The translations under genes were made by a program, and so were the position numbers. The notes under the pieces were generated by a model. It was not told the DNA's origin and made no database searches. It saw only the letters and a program-made list of their open reading frames with translations. A stretch of DNA of 64,000 nucleotides from Bursaphelenchus xylophilus (lineage: Eukaryota; Nematoda; Chromadorea; Rhabditida; Aphelenchoididae): assembly GCA_904066235.2 (NCBI GenBank), contig CAJFCV020000004.1:8742001-8806000 (forward strand). The letters run 5' to 3'. Of this stretch, positions 21,686 to 35,440 are shown piece by piece. Position 1 is the stretch's first letter. The number at the start of each line of letters is the position of its first letter.

Positions 21686-22364
21686 TCCTTTGCTTTGGTG
21701 CGGGTTTACGGGGCTCGGAGAAATCTACGAACTCCTGAAATTCCTGGAAGAGTCAATCTTTGTGAAGAGTCCCGCAAAAAAGGGCGCTACGACTTTTCGG
21801 GTCAGCAACAGTTTGGTTCAACGATACTGTGGATTGCGTCGGTTCGTCTTTGTATGCATGGGAGAGGCGAGGAGAAGGTTTAGTTAGTAGAAAAATGAAA
21901 TTGATCGGGTCATAGGGTAGCTGATGACCTACTTTGAGATTGCAAGCCTTCGCCAAATGTCCGCCGAGCCTTTACCGAGCTTTCGCCAACAATCCAAAGG
22001 CTTTGCCAGGCCTCAAAGGAACTTCCTGCAACTTTTTTAGGTACTTTCCATGGATGATTTTGTGTGGACCCGAAATGTTTCGACGCGGAAAAAAGGCCAA
22101 GAGTCCCGCTTTTTTTATTTTCACGGGAAATCGAAAAGTCCATCATGGCACGTCAACTCCATTTTAAAAAAATAGGCAAACTTCACATTGTATAACATGT
22201 CCCTCTCTCTTTAAAACCTTTTTTTTTTGATAGGGAACTCTTCGGTCTAAGTCGCGGAAAAGCGATAGAGAACGATACTTTAGACCGTTCCTTTCCTTTC
22301 TTCCTTGGGTCTCTCAACTCAAAAAAAGAAACAAATTCGTGTTCAAAAACTACTCTTTTTGGTG

Positions 22365-22370
22365 TATAAA
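22365..22370 (+). promoter_or_regulatory. TATA box of P450 gene
   Basis: GTATAAAAC lies 49-54 bases upstream of the P450 ATG (22419), a fitting distance for a short 5' UTR. Confidence 0.5.
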
Positions 22371-22418
22371 ACATTCTTGTGATCAACTCTCCTCCACGAA
22401 ATTATTCGCCACTAAACA

Positions 22419-25105
22419 ATGTCGCTATTTATTGCATTTCTCCTAGTTTTACTTGCCCTGTACGTATCCCATTTCTACAAACATCTAAAAAACTTGCCGC
22501 CAGGCCCGTTGCCCATCCCTATATTGGGCAATTTACTCAGTCTACGGGGAGTTTTACGCTATGAAGACAAGTTTATGGAGTGGAGAAAGAAGTACGGCGA
22601 TATCTACACGATGTATATTGGCATGCAACCGCTGATTGTGATCAACTCGTTCGAAAAGGCTTACAAATACATAGTTAAAGAGGGCGACGTCTTCTCTGGA
22701 AGGTCTGTGAATGCGTTCAATTTGATTATCAGAGGGGGAGATTACGGCATCATCGATACGGAGGGGCCGTTGTGGTTGGAACATCGGCGATTCGCGTTGA
22801 AAGTCTTCAGAGAATTTGGAATGAGCAAAACGCAGATGGAGGATCGAGTAAGCGATTTTTGATGACTCTTCGGATTGGAATTTACAAAAAAATAGGATGA
22901 TAAGCAAGTAAACGTGTCATTGATGACCTTTAGATCAAAACAAAATAATTCTTTTTAAAGTCTCGTTACAAGATGCACTTTTGATGTGACTTGATGTAAA
23001 ATGACAAGAGAAGTATCCGAAAAGCGATACTCACATTTTGAGAAAACTTGGCAAAATGAGCGTTCCAGTACAAATGAAACTTTTGGTTCAAAATTGGCAG
23101 AAATATGAAACTTTTTGTGAATTTTTGCATAAAATTCGGCAAACCTATGCTCATCGTAGAAGGTAATATATTCACAAAAAAAATCAATTTTTACCGCGCA
23201 AAACTGACAAAGAAATGGCCAAAAAGTGCTTTTTCTCTGACCGCTCTCCGCGCCTTGCATACTCTCTTGGCCGCAAAGACCGTTGAGTACCTCATGCTGA
23301 CTCTGTAAGGCGCGAGATAAAACTTTTATATGTGTCATAGGTCTAGTGAATGATACAAAATATAAAGAAAATCTGTGCATCGCACTTTTCAAACCTCTCG
23401 TTTCAATTCCCAACATTGGACCATTACAGGTCCTCGCTGAAGTTGAATACATTTTCGATCGGATCGACCAAGATATTCAACTCAAACCCGACGATATTAA
23501 CGTGGAACACTACACGGACATTGCTGTTGGCTCGGTTATTAACGCTGTGGTTTGTGGCTACCGCTACACCGATGGGAAAGAGCATGAATTCTACCGGCTC
23601 AAAGAGATTCTCGGCTCGTCCAACGAGTCTTTGGCCAACATATTTGGGCTCTTCGTGATGTTCAACGCTCAAATTTTTAAGATCCCTGGTTTCAAATTTA
23701 TTGAGAAGTACATCGAGAATTCCTTCGGCACAGTAATGAAACATCTTCATAATGAAATTAAGCGTCATCTGGATGAGAATGATTACAATAATGAGTCAAT
23801 GGAAGCGAAGGATTATATTGATGCGTATTTGCTGGAGAAGTTCAGATTGGAGAGAAACGGAGAGACGGACCATACTTTTACTGATCAGCAGCTGGTTAAT
23901 GTCTGTTTGGATCTGTGGATAGCTGGACAGGTAAGAAGTGTCATAAAAAAGAATCCAATTTAACGATTGCCTGCGTTGAAATCCAACAGGATTATTTTCT
24001 AACGCCAGAATTTTGATTTGAAGAAGATCTTGTCTTAATTTTAATATAACATTAGCTCAAAATGTCAAATATACACAATCATTTCCTATCATTATCTTTT
24101 AGGAAACCACCAGTGTCACCCTCGCCTGGGCCATCTCCCACCTTGTCGCACATCCAGAAGTTCAGAAGCGCGCTCACGAAGAACTCGACAGAGTAATCGG
24201 TCCGAATCGACTGATTACCATGGCCGACAGAAAAGATCTCCATTACATCAATGCGATTGTCCATGAGTCGCAACGTTGTGGTAATATTATTGCAATTAAT
24301 TTGACAAGGAAGACAAGCGAAGACATTGTGATGGACGGGATGCTGATCAAGAAAGGAAGCGTGGTTGTGCCACAAGTATCGGTGATAATGAACGATCCTG
24401 AGGTGAGCGTGTATTAGGCTATTTGACTACTGAAAAATCTTCTGAAAACGGTGTGGCGGCTTCGGAAGATAGGGAAAAAGCTGGGACTTTCAGAAAAGCG
24501 GCCCGAACCGGCTATAGGGCTTAGAATCGGACGTTTTTTTGAGGCCATACTCAACGTCTGACCCAGTTCGAAGAAAAATTGTCAAAGTCAGGAAATTTTA
24601 AGTCTGACTCTTAGACCGGTAGCCATCTGTTCGTGGACAAGACTTGACCAAGTTTTAAAAGTCTGGCGACTGGGTCTACAGCACTAGAACGGGCCGGAAC
24701 CCCTCTGGAATAGCCAAACTCAAAAAAATTAAAAACGAATTTGGCCTACCGCGTCTCGTCTACGGCTTGCTAAACTTTGTATTTGTCATCATCCCGTATG
24801 GTATGTAAATCGTCTATACATACTTCTCATTTCAGGCCTTCCCAGAGCCGGAAAAATTCAAACCCAAAAGATTTCTGGATGAATCCGGGAAATTCCGTCA
24901 AATCGAACAAATGATTCCATTTTCCCTGGGGAAAAGAGCTTGCCTCGGCGAAGGGTTGGCTAGAATGGAGCTGTTTCTGATTACTGCCAATCTACTAAAT
25001 CGTTACCGGCTTAGCGCCGGAAGAACACCACCAACGTTGCGTAAGGTCGCGGGGATGATGCCAAAGACACATCCGTTTACTTGTCGTGTGGAAAAGAGAC
25101 ATTGA
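22419..25105 (+). CDS. cytochrome P450 (CYP2-clan type), gene 1
   Basis: Haem-thiolate monooxygenase anchored in the ER membrane, expected to oxidise lipophilic substrates or xenobiotics. Exons 22419-22847, 23430-23930, 24103-24402 and 24836-25105, all phase 0, total 1500 bases, 499 aa, normal for the family. N-terminal anchor (residues 1-20), then proline hinge [14 protein letters not shown]-helix AGQETTS spans the exon 2/3 junction (residues 308-314). K-helix ExxR is ESQR (365-368). PERF-like [11 protein letters not shown] follows, and the haem loop [10 protein letters not shown] has Cys446. All catalytic features are intact. The closest relatives by motif are nematode CYP33/CYP14-type enzymes, but the family is not assigned. 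Intron 1 (582 bases) holds a dispersed-repeat copy. A paralogue is at 55263-58186. Confidence 0.95.
23040..23345 (+). repeat. dispersed repeat family, copy in P450 intron 1
   Basis: Plus-strand blocks: 'gaaatggccaaaaagtgctt', 'tctctgaccgctctccgcgc', 'ctctcttggccgcaaagacc', 'gttgagtacctc' and 'ggcgcgagataaaacttt'. The normal tail is lost. Lies wholly in the intron 22848-23429. Confidence 0.6.
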
Positions 25106-25122
25106 TGGCTCTTATAGTGTAA

Positions 25123-25128
25123 AATAAA
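25123..25128 (+). terminator. polyadenylation signal of P450 gene 1
   Basis: AATAAA, 18 bases after the stop codon. Confidence 0.6.
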
Positions 25129-25358
25129 TGTTCTAAAAAATCGTTTTGGCGAAATACAATATAAACATAATTTTTTTTCTGTCGGCGGTAGAAATCAAGC
25201 TATCTAGCTCGCAAAAAAATGGGTTTTCCAACCGAAGGAAGTCAAAGATCGGCCATTAATTTTTTCGAACACAAACATCCCATAACTCATTCAAACATCG
25301 ATATTCGATTATTTTATTAAACGCATTCTCTGTTATTACTGCAATAAAAAAACAATAT

Positions 25359-26045
25359 TTACTGAGGATGCAGAGTGATTTCCTCGGTCTTGGTCCATGG
25401 CTGACTGTAGATCTTGGCTTCCACATGATGTTTATCGGTGACTGGGGCGTCGGAAGCGCAGACCGATCCCTAAGATTATAAAACATTATCTTACAACATC
25501 AATTACAGTAGCGGACCTAATCCAGTGGCAAAAAACGTACCATTTTGCATCCGGGAAGTATCAAAAATGTGGCAAAATACCTCACAAGTGAAAAAACTCC
25601 GATTTCAACGCCCTTCAAAACCGAGCTTTTTTAGCTGGAGAGGGAGGTATTTTGCCATATTTTTTGATGCTTCCCGGATCCAAAATGGTACGTTTTTTGC
25701 CACTGGATCAGGTCTGTCACTGGAACAACTAAATCGTCGAAAATTTTCGCATTTCAGCTGCTAAAAATCGCGATTTTGCAAATTTCTCACCTTCAAACAG
25801 TTGGTTTTTCCGAACTCATACTTGATCTTGTAGTTCATTCCGGAAACAACTTGCTGTTCCGCGCTGACCGCCTGCAGCGCTCTGTGGTGGTATTTGTCGT
25901 TGCTCTCCTGGTTGTACTGCTTCTCAACCTTGGTCAAATACTCTTGAACCACGGGGTCTTTCAGGTCCAATTTGGACCATCCACCGACAAGTTGACCGGC
26001 CATGATTGGGACGGAGACAAGTAACAGGGCAAGTACTACTTTCAT
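25359..26045 (-). CDS. cystatin-type cysteine protease inhibitor
   Basis: Secreted inhibitor of papain-like cathepsins. Two exons, 26045-25791 and 25469-25359, joined in phase 0, give 121 aa. Signal peptide about 1-16 (MKVVLALLLVSVPIMA). The three contact sites of family I25 are all visible: Gly21/Gly22 near the mature N-terminus, the QVVSG loop (65-69) and Pro-Trp (109-110). Only two cysteines follow (83 and 89), so the second disulphide of typical type-2 cystatins appears absent. The start is 2 bases after a TTCCAG acceptor, consistent with trans-splicing. TTTATT at 25313-25318 (AATAAA, minus) is the likely poly(A) signal. The intron (25470-25790) contains a complete MITE. Nematode cystatins may act in gut or host-facing proteolysis; the role here is unknown. 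Confidence 0.92.
25506..25722. mobile_element. MITE family B copy 1, inside cystatin intron
   Basis: 217 bases. Both ends begin CAGT and share, inverted, GGACCT(A/G)ATCCAGTGGC and AAAAAACGTACCATTTTGCA, continuing 'tccgggaag.atcaaaaa'. The arms cover most of the element. CAGTG-type ends recall hAT-like elements, but no 8-base duplication is evident. A second copy is at 31571-31796. Confidence 0.8.
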
Positions 26046-26508
26046 ATCTGGAAGGAATCGACTTCAGTAACCTGTTTTAAACCCATTCGGAATTGCTTTT
26101 CACGCCTTTTGGTGAGTAATGCGGGAATGTTAAATGCCGAGAAACCTTTGCAAAATGATAAATTTCAGTTTTAAGAATCAGTGTAATCACCAACGTAATT
26201 CGAAAAACGTTATGAGTCAGACCCAGCCTACAGAAAAAAATAAAAACAATTCCGAAAAACTGTAAGAAGCCCTTAGAAATGTCTGTAATCACAACAGAAC
26301 TCCCGTCGGCTACGATCTTAGAGTATCTTGGAAAATCATGGAAAGCGGGAGCTAAAATTTTCAGGAATTGATAAGTGACCCCTATACGCAAAAAAATTAA
26401 CCAAAAATTTTTTTAGAAGTTGTTCTTAAAATCCGCAAAATTTATTTCCACGTATAATAATCCACTTCTCCAGCAAAATACAGAACAAAAAAGCACTTCA
26501 ATCCAATG
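26046..26508. other. cystatin upstream region
   Basis: Intergenic between the cystatin start and the foldback. No core promoter motif stands out; ORF 26077-26391 is unsupported. Confidence 0.4.
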
Positions 26509-27099
26509 CCCTCTGCCTTGCCCTTTGTTATCAAAAACAAACCGTCCGAAGTGAAACAAAGGAGATAAAATTTCACTTATTATATACTAGTATAGTTTTT
26601 AATTGCACGTAATCAAAACTCTAAAAATTACCAAACATTTCACATCGAATTTACGAGATCTACGACAAACTGTGTTTCCAAACAATTCGGGGGCTAGAAA
26701 CAACGTCATGGCTATGTGATATCCACGCAAATTCACGTAAGCAACTGTACAGAAAGTTTTGAAACTTATTGCTTCATGATCCGAATGGCTATCCAACGTT
26801 CGTCATGGGCTGAATTTTGACAAGCCGTTCGAGTCATGGAGCAATAAATATCACAACATCCAGTGCAGTTGCTTACACAAATTTCCGTAGAAATCACATA
26901 GCCAGTCCGTTGTTTCTGGCCCCCGTATTGTTTGGAAACACAATTTGTCGTAGATCTCGGAAATTCGATGTGAAATGTTTGGGAATTTTTAGAGTATTAC
27001 GTGCAATGAATGAACTATATTAGTACAAAAAGTGAAATTTTATCTCCTTTGTTTCACTTCGGACGGTTTGTTATTGATAACAAAGGGCAAGGGAGAGGG
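26509..27099. repeat. 591-base foldback element with diverged arms
   Basis: CCCTCTGCCTTGCCCTTTGT at the left is mirrored by ACAAAGGGCAAGGGAGAGGG at the right. The arms (about 26509-26785 and 26835-27099) match with scattered differences, for example 'gcccttt.ttatca', 'gtccgaagtgaaacaaagga' and 'tttccaaacaat'. Frames through the two arms give similar meaningless peptides (CRRSRKFDVKC in both). Older than the 13742-14225 palindrome because the arms have diverged. Confidence 0.8.
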
Positions 27100-29731
27100 A
27101 TTTCGGACATGGCAATTTTTTCTTCCGCACAGTACAAGGCACACAATAAGTAAAAACTATGCTATTTGCGAATGGTTCTTTCCATTGTACCGTTCACAAC
27201 ACGTCTTATCATGTTTTGAGCTCTGCAAGTTGCGAGACATAAAAGTTGGTATGGCCGAAATGCGTGGCTGAGCATCATGTCCGAAAAAAATTTGAATTCA
27301 CCCGGAACCCCTCGTATATTGAGACCATGCCATACATCATAAAATAAAGCCAGCCCGTATTTGAGTTTCCCCCGATTCGAACTCTCATAGCACGTACTAT
27401 CCAATACTATCCAGATCTAATCAATTACTACCTCTCTAAACCCACAACTTCTCGAAACTTTCCCTCGAACACTGACTTGTGTTATGAATCACAACTCAAA
27501 GCAACCGAAAAGACGGCCTCTCTCGAAAAGTCCGTTCTTTGGATCACTTTATAAATGTTGACGGACATAGAAAAAAGCGGAAATTAGATAGGGTCTTCTA
27601 ACTAACGCTTTGCCCAAAAAGTGATATGTTTATAATAAAATACGATGACTAGATGCATTTTGTAAACCCTGATCCCTATTACGAGGCTGATGTTCAGTGA
27701 TTCTGGGTTTCTGATTTTAAGTGGGCGGTGTTTAGGAATAAACAAAAAGTTTTGGAACAAGTCAGAATGAAGGCAAAAGTTTTGTCATCAAAGGGCAAAT
27801 GGCCAAAAATATTTTTTGATACAAAGTGGACTTTTTATAGTTTACACGGAACGTCTTCAAAGTGGAAAGCTCATATTTTGATCGTGAGGAAGCCTCGGAA
27901 ATTTAGATTAATTTTTTTGAAAGGCATGAATCATAAGAAATGCTTAGCTTACGCTTTGCAGGAACAGTCGAGATCAGCAGGAGAAAGGAAATTTTGTTGT
28001 TTTTAGTGACCTTTTCGACAGGCAAGATAAAATTTTCGCATGTCTTATTGTTAGAATGATATTATCACTTTCCAAGCTTGATCAAAATATTGTCTACACG
28101 CTTTGAAAACTTCCCCTATGAGCTAGGATTCTCGTAAAATATCGCTTCTACCTGTAAGCATGACGTTTAAACTATCATAATAATTCAAACAAACTCAAAA
28201 ATCGCAAACCCCTCCTGCGTGTAGTCCAAATAAAAGTAGAAATCAAACGCTGCAAGAAGCAACTCTCTGTACACACCCTATAATTTCGATTCGTTTGTTC
28301 AGATGGCCTTATACGATTCTGGTTTCCCATTTATAACGGGGATGTTTGGCAACCTTTATAGTATAATAAAACGCGTCTAGAAGGCATTTCTATTAACATA
28401 GTCTGGAATACAATCAGAGAGAAATACTTTCAAAATAACGGTCAAAATTGAGCCGATTGATAGTCAACAGCCAATTAAAAAATTCAGAGTGATGTAACCA
28501 AAATTGTAAAGCAATCCATACTTACAAAATTGGCTGCTTAGAGACACAAGTAACCGGTTTGGCTGATGATCTTGGGTCTCTGCAATGAGAGACACGATAA
28601 ATTGGTTTATTTTTCGCTTTTTTGTATAAAATTTGTCATCAAGACGCAATACAAGGACGATTTGTACCTCTATCTAGAAATTAATTCTAACGCTGCTCAA
28701 ATTGATGAGATCAAGCCATATTAAAATTGAAAAAAAATCAAAAAAAGTGGAAAATTTGAAATATTTTTTTTTTGGTTTTACACTAGTCCTATATTATCAA
28801 AAAAAAAACATTTTTTACTTTAGCTAATTTACCAATAAGTTTACGACGACTCTATCTCATCTAAAGCACGGTCATAAAACCGCATTTTCTCACAAATCGA
28901 CGATTCCCAGTCAAGTCTAAAGCCTCGATTCCCCTTACTCTCACGCCAAACATTGTCATCGTCCTCGTTTTCTCCCTATTTATACAAAAAAATTCTTAAG
29001 TTCATCCTCAAGTGCATCATGTCAAGCGAACCGCTGTTATTTTCTTTGCATTTATTGTAAAGTTGTTCACGACGCTTCATTGTAACAAAAGTGGAAAGGG
29101 GAATGGAGTAATAATATGCATTCAATAATCCGTGTTCGGTTGAAAACCGAAGACCAAACAAAAAAAACTCTTGACTGGAAAAAGAAAGAAGGGGTTTTTA
29201 TTGACAAACTATCGACAAATGATATGAATTATATGAAAATCAAATACGGATATTGTTTAGATAATCTATACTACGAGTCTGACGATTTGGGATCGGATTC
29301 ATCAAAGTTTCTTGAAGAAAACACCAACAATTCGTCGATGGAAGACTAAAAAGAGCTCTTGAGGACAAAAAAAGGATGTGGTTTGATGGAACTGCACAGA
29401 TAAAGCTGATAATCTTACAAATTCTTGGGATAGGGATGTAGAAACATTTGCTACAAAAAGATTCACCATTTTTAGCCAAACAATAAAGTCGACCTTATCT
29501 ACATCAACATAAAAAAATCCAATTTCTCTCTTGAATCTACTCACAACAGCCCTATTACATCCTAAAACAACCCAAGGGACTACCAAACACCTTCAAAACA
29601 TTTCAGAAACAAAAAGAATATAACAAATTTCAAGTATAATATATAAATTATGAGAGGATGTATAAAATTAGCCGGAAATGTAGCAATTAGCAACAAAATT
29701 GAGTAGTTGTTCGATTACTCGGAGTGGGGTT
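27100..29731. other. intergenic, no gene recognised
   Basis: ORF 27728-28006 (92 aa, basic) and ORF 29116-29349 (77 aa, acidic C-terminus) have no signature and no splice partners. Near 28100-28130 'cgctttgaaaacttccccta' resembles the dispersed-repeat tail. Confidence 0.35.
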
Positions 29732-30582
<851 letters not shown>

Positions 30583-31570
30583 TCAACCCAACGAATGTCC
30601 GCTAGACCTGCAAGAGTTAATTTAAACAACGAATGAACGATATTAGTTGCTATCTTCATCAATTATTTATGCGATACAACCATAAAATATTCAAAAGTCG
30701 ACGAAATTCATCATGAATAATATAAAGCGCCGCTCGGAAATGCAAAATGGCCGTCTAAAATAAAAAACAGCAGGTGTAATTTGAGGAGAAAACAACAACA
30801 CTTGCAAGGGACGTTTCATAATTGAGCTGGTTTTTGCACAATTACATTAAATTCGCGACGAAAATTCGCGAAAAATATTAGAAGTGACGAATAAGGGAGA
30901 GAAACGGAAACTGTTGAACAAACCGAAATGGGGGGAAAATTCAAAAACGCCGGACGATAAAAGTATATGTACCACTTCCTCCGGATGATTCAGTGGGTTT
31001 CAACAGCCAAAAAATTACTCTGCATATTAAACATGAGGGCACAGATGTCGAGAGGTGAGGGAATCTACATGTAATCAGACATAAATTAAACGGAAATACT
31101 TTTTGTCGCTATGACTAATCGCATTCATCCAATTTCACCCTTTCATTTCATTGATTTCGCTCAAAATTTGATACCTACAACATACTTTTTGGTTGAAAAA
31201 AGCAAATTCAGCGCTTATACTTGCTAACTCCATAACTTTTTACAACTTATGATTTCCGAAAATCTCCAAGATCTCTGCTTTAAAAAAAAAGTCAAAAATT
31301 TTTTTTATAAGTTGACGATTCATCCGGGAATCATCTAATTTATGTCAGACGGCCAAAAATAATTGCTCATAATCCCCTTGGCGTGAGAGAAAATGGAATA
31401 TTCAAGTGGGCTTTATCAAGATAAGAACGGATGCTCTTTGAAGGGCAGGTGAAAAGCGGGGGAAGAAACCACGAAGTTCGTGGGATAAGCCATTTAGGTG
31501 AACAATTGTGCAATGCTAATGAAAAGTCACGTTTCCATGAGGACAATGCAATGTTCAACAGAGCACATAA

Positions 31571-31796
31571 AGTGAGGGACCTGATCCAGTGGCAAAAAAA
31601 CTTATCATTTCGCATCCGTGAAGCATCAAAAATGTGGCAAAATGCTTCCTCTCCAAGTGAAAAAACTGCGGGCGCACTTTTGAAATCGGAGTTTTTTCAC
31701 TTGGAGAGGGAAGCATCTTGCCACATTTTTGATCCATCTCGGATGCAAAATGGTACGTTTTTTGCCACTGGATCGGGTCCCCCACTGTAATACGAG
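31571..31796. mobile_element. MITE family B copy 2
   Basis: About 226 bases with inverted ends AGTGAGGGACCTGATCCAGT and (reverse complement) AGTGGGGGACCCGATCCAGT, followed by the shared 'ggcaaaaaa' and 'catccg.gaagcatcaaaaatg' blocks. Same family as 25506-25722. ORFs on both strands here (31431-31790, 31555-31947, 31626-31910) are frames through it. Confidence 0.8.
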
Positions 31797-32504
31797 GATT
31801 GAGCAAAACAATTTCAGCCCTGGAATCCCGAAGAAGACACTCCGGATCAGAAATCGCAGACTCAAATCCGCAGGAATTCCTCCACTCAGCGGCTCGGTCA
31901 TAAACCGCAAAGCCCCTTGCGGATCCGCATTGCGGCACAGACGGCAAAAACGGGGCTGGAATGCGGGAAATTCGATAAACTTTGACAGTTATTTACAGCA
32001 ATAAACCCCATTAAGTCAAAAGTTCTTTCGTCGTCGAAACAAAAAGGAATGAGCTGAGGGGAGGAAAGCGAAATCCGCTTCCATTTTGCATCGAATCCGA
32101 CGGATTTACGAGCAAAAAACAGACAGGACATTCGTTGTGGGAGGTGCAATTAATCATAAAAATTGGAGGCGAGGGTTTTGAGGTGGACCAAGCAGCGACT
32201 TTCCGACATTCGAACGTGTTCGAGGGCGGCTTGGCTCGCTGCTTCATTATACAAATGAACTTCCGGCACAGACGAAAGGAGAGGAGGGCGAAACTTCGTT
32301 TGGCGTACATGACGCGTGAAAAGTACATTTACCCGAACCCCCTAATCCGCTCGTAATTCCCGCAGATCAACAAGAACCTGATCAACACTGAGGCTGGAGA
32401 AGTCGGGAAATAGAGGGAGAACGCCAGTTCGCAAAAAAAAAATCTCTGATTCGGTGGAGAGAATGAGCGCGAGTGACCCTCAAAACAGCGGTGTGGAGAC
32501 CGAG

Positions 32505-32705
32505 TCAGGAGGTGGTGCGGAATGGGCGAAAAGAAAAGGTGAGAGAGCCCTTGTCTTCCAGACATTTCTCTGCACACTCATCTCTTTGTTGGCTCTTGTA
32601 CCAACCGGTCAATTCTAGGGGCCCTTGAGAAAGAGCTCTCCTTACTTCCCACTGACCATTCGAAAAGGTTCTTGTCAGCAAAACTAATATCAACAATGTC
32701 GTCAA
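32505..32705 (-). CDS. possible secreted-protein first exon, unsupported family
   Basis: 66 codons. MTTLLILVLLTRTFSNG looks like a signal peptide, followed by a Cys-containing stretch ELTGWYKSQQRDECAEKC that loosely recalls the start of a PAN/apple-type module. No convincing donor site or downstream exon was found, so it may be a chance ORF. Confidence 0.18.
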   Translation of the reverse strand: MTTLLILVLLTRTFSNGQWEVRRALSQGPLELTGWYKSQQRDECAEKCLEDKGSLTFSFRPFRTTS

Positions 32706-35440
32706 ATCTCCTCAAAGGATTTTTAACAGTCTGAGCGCTCTTTCGTAGCCTTGAAAATACGTTTAAATTTTCAACCATCTGTCGACAGTCCTAAGACTAC
32801 TTTTTAATTTTAAGCCCCGATTCCGTAACGGACTACCTCAAAAGTCCTACCCTTGAACTAATTCTTGGCCGTTTATTGAAGACGATTTCTCTAATCCCCC
32901 AGCTAATTAATCTTCGTGCCCTGAAAAAAGTCTAAAATAAGGGAGCGTGCACCGGAAAAAACAAAGATTTCGAAAAATCCATGTGCAAAAACATCCTGCA
33001 AGGTAAATTACCAAGATCTTCAACCTTTACGGGGCTATCTGATTCCGAAGGATCGAAAAACAAAGTGTTTTTACGAGGGTGGGAGATTTATGTTGGCTAT
33101 ACCTGACTACACACCACCAACAAGGAAGAAAACTGTGTGATGTTTAGAAAATATCAAATAAATCACTGTTTTCATCTCTTTTTGTCAAGAATGACTGTAG
33201 TCAATGTAAAAACAACCCCGATTCAAACCTTGTAAAGATTTGTCATCACAAAAAACAATAGAAAGGCCTAAATTTCATTAAAATTGACTTCCAATGGGAG
33301 TATCTGACACACCGAATAAACAAACCAAGGGAATTCAATTCCAGGAGGGCAGCGGGATCAAACGCCTATCAAAAAATAAAATATATCCCTCAATTCCAAA
33401 ACCACGAACCCGAAAACTTCCAGAAAACTCCGAAGAATATGAAAAAGGTTGCACAGCCTGAGTTGACATTAATTCGGGAGGGAAAGACTAATCCCTTTAC
33501 AATGGAAGTCATGTGATTAAAAGAGTAGAGAATGCAAATTAAGTTGGAATTGAAAAAAAGGAACGCCTAAACAGATAAATGGTTTTTGATTGAGAAACCC
33601 ATGAAAAACAACTGAAGAAGCATCGAATCATCATTTGGAGATCACCGTGGACCTTAAAATTCGCAAAGCAATGATTAATAGGAAAGATAATGTCCTATTA
33701 TGAATTAAAAATCTATTTCATGTAGAACACGGCCGTTAACAGCCTTTTAGGCCGCATTTTATACCTCATCGACTTCCTCAGACAACAACAAAGACATCCG
33801 AAGACCAGTCGCAACCTGATATCTGCACAACAAAACGCGGCGAGGACAAAGAGTGCCAAACAAAGGCGAAAGTCACTGAGTTCCTCAAGAATGACCATGA
33901 AACTCGGAGGCAACGAAAAGGACGTCCAACAGAGCCATTAAGTGAAATAATGAGAAAGACATAATGCTGAGTCCTCGAAAGCAATATAAGAAGGCAATCT
34001 TGGCTGTATAAATGCCAATACGTAGATGACCGAAAGTAAAAACGAAGCTGCTGTGAGAACCATGAGAACCTTTGCAAAGTCTTACCACAGGTGAAATTCG
34101 GCGAGGGCATTTTCTCATACGCAAACGCGTTTCAAATCGCGGGGGAGAAAGTGGGCACGCAACCATATTATAGGCAATTACGACCGATCCGGTCCATTTA
34201 TGTGTAATCTATGACCCTTACTGGGAGAAAAAAGGTTAATGGGCCACCTCAGGGGACATTATGGGAGAGAGGATGGTAAAAAAATATTCGAGATTGCATT
34301 TTATATTTGCAACAAGTCTAAAAATAGTTTCTGCAACTTATAATAGCAATTATTTCCGACAGAATATAAAGAAAGAACAGCAAAAAAAATGTCGAAATCT
34401 TGACTCAAAAACAAAAAGTCCGTTTCATAGTCAACTCCAATGTCATATGTCCACTAATCACCCGTATTCAATGCCATATACGTTCAGTGCCATAAACTGC
34501 ATTTTCGGGGTGATTAAACCAATTTTCCCATTGTAAATGGGGCGTGGTGAATAACTTTCGAGACAATAATTTTGCAAGAAAAAACTCTGGCATAGTTTCG
34601 CAATTATTATTCCCCAGTTTCCGACGTTGAATAATAACCCACCCATTTTTTCGGAGTCCGCATTTAAAGCGGTGGATTTACTATTTTCGGGCGAGGAAAA
34701 TCATGTAGATTACATTTGCATGGGCCGGAAATGTGTATAATCCCCGGCTCATTTCCTCATAACGACATCTTCGCGAAGGGACGCGAATTTTTAAGGGCGT
34801 TGAGACACTTTTTAGGGCACGAAAACACAGCCAAGGGCGTAAAAACAAAGGTCAAACGACATTTGGCCCGAAAAAATTAGGCGAGGCCCGTTTAACACCC
34901 CTAATTTACCATTCATTTTGAATGTAAATTCAATTAAACTTCGCTGAGTGCGGTCTGCGTTAGGCCCAGAAATGGACAGAGCAAAGAAAATAAGTGTTTA
35001 CAAACGCAGTTGAGAAATATCGTTAGACTCATTAGGAGGCGAGATTAAAGTGCGAAATCGCAAATTAATCCGCAAGTAAACGGGAAATAAATATCCGTCT
35101 TCAACACAACCAGAAAGGCCACCATCTCGAAGATTAACCGGAAGTATAGGGCGTGGAAAAATTACATTTTTTGAGTGGGGCCTTATTATAGTCTAATGAC
35201 ACATCCAAATTGGGATTATTATCCGCCCCGCGGTCTTTTTACAAGACTCTCGAAAGGCGCACGTAGTAAAACTCGGGGAAAAATGACCAACAATTGGGAA
35301 AATAATAAGAAATCATCAAGTATAAGGTAACACCAAGGTCAAGACCACGTAAAAAGCTTATGAAAACACATTCACAACAAAAAAAGCGTCAAATATTTAC
35401 TGTCCTAAAAATATCTCTGTACAAAAATGTGATAAATACA

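Noticed and set aside
27360..27400. B-box-like gattcgaactc
   Set aside because: No A box at the right distance and no cloverleaf.
31555..31947. ORFs on both strands around 31.4-32.0 kb
   Set aside because: They follow the inverted arms of MITE family B; peptides on the two strands mirror each other.
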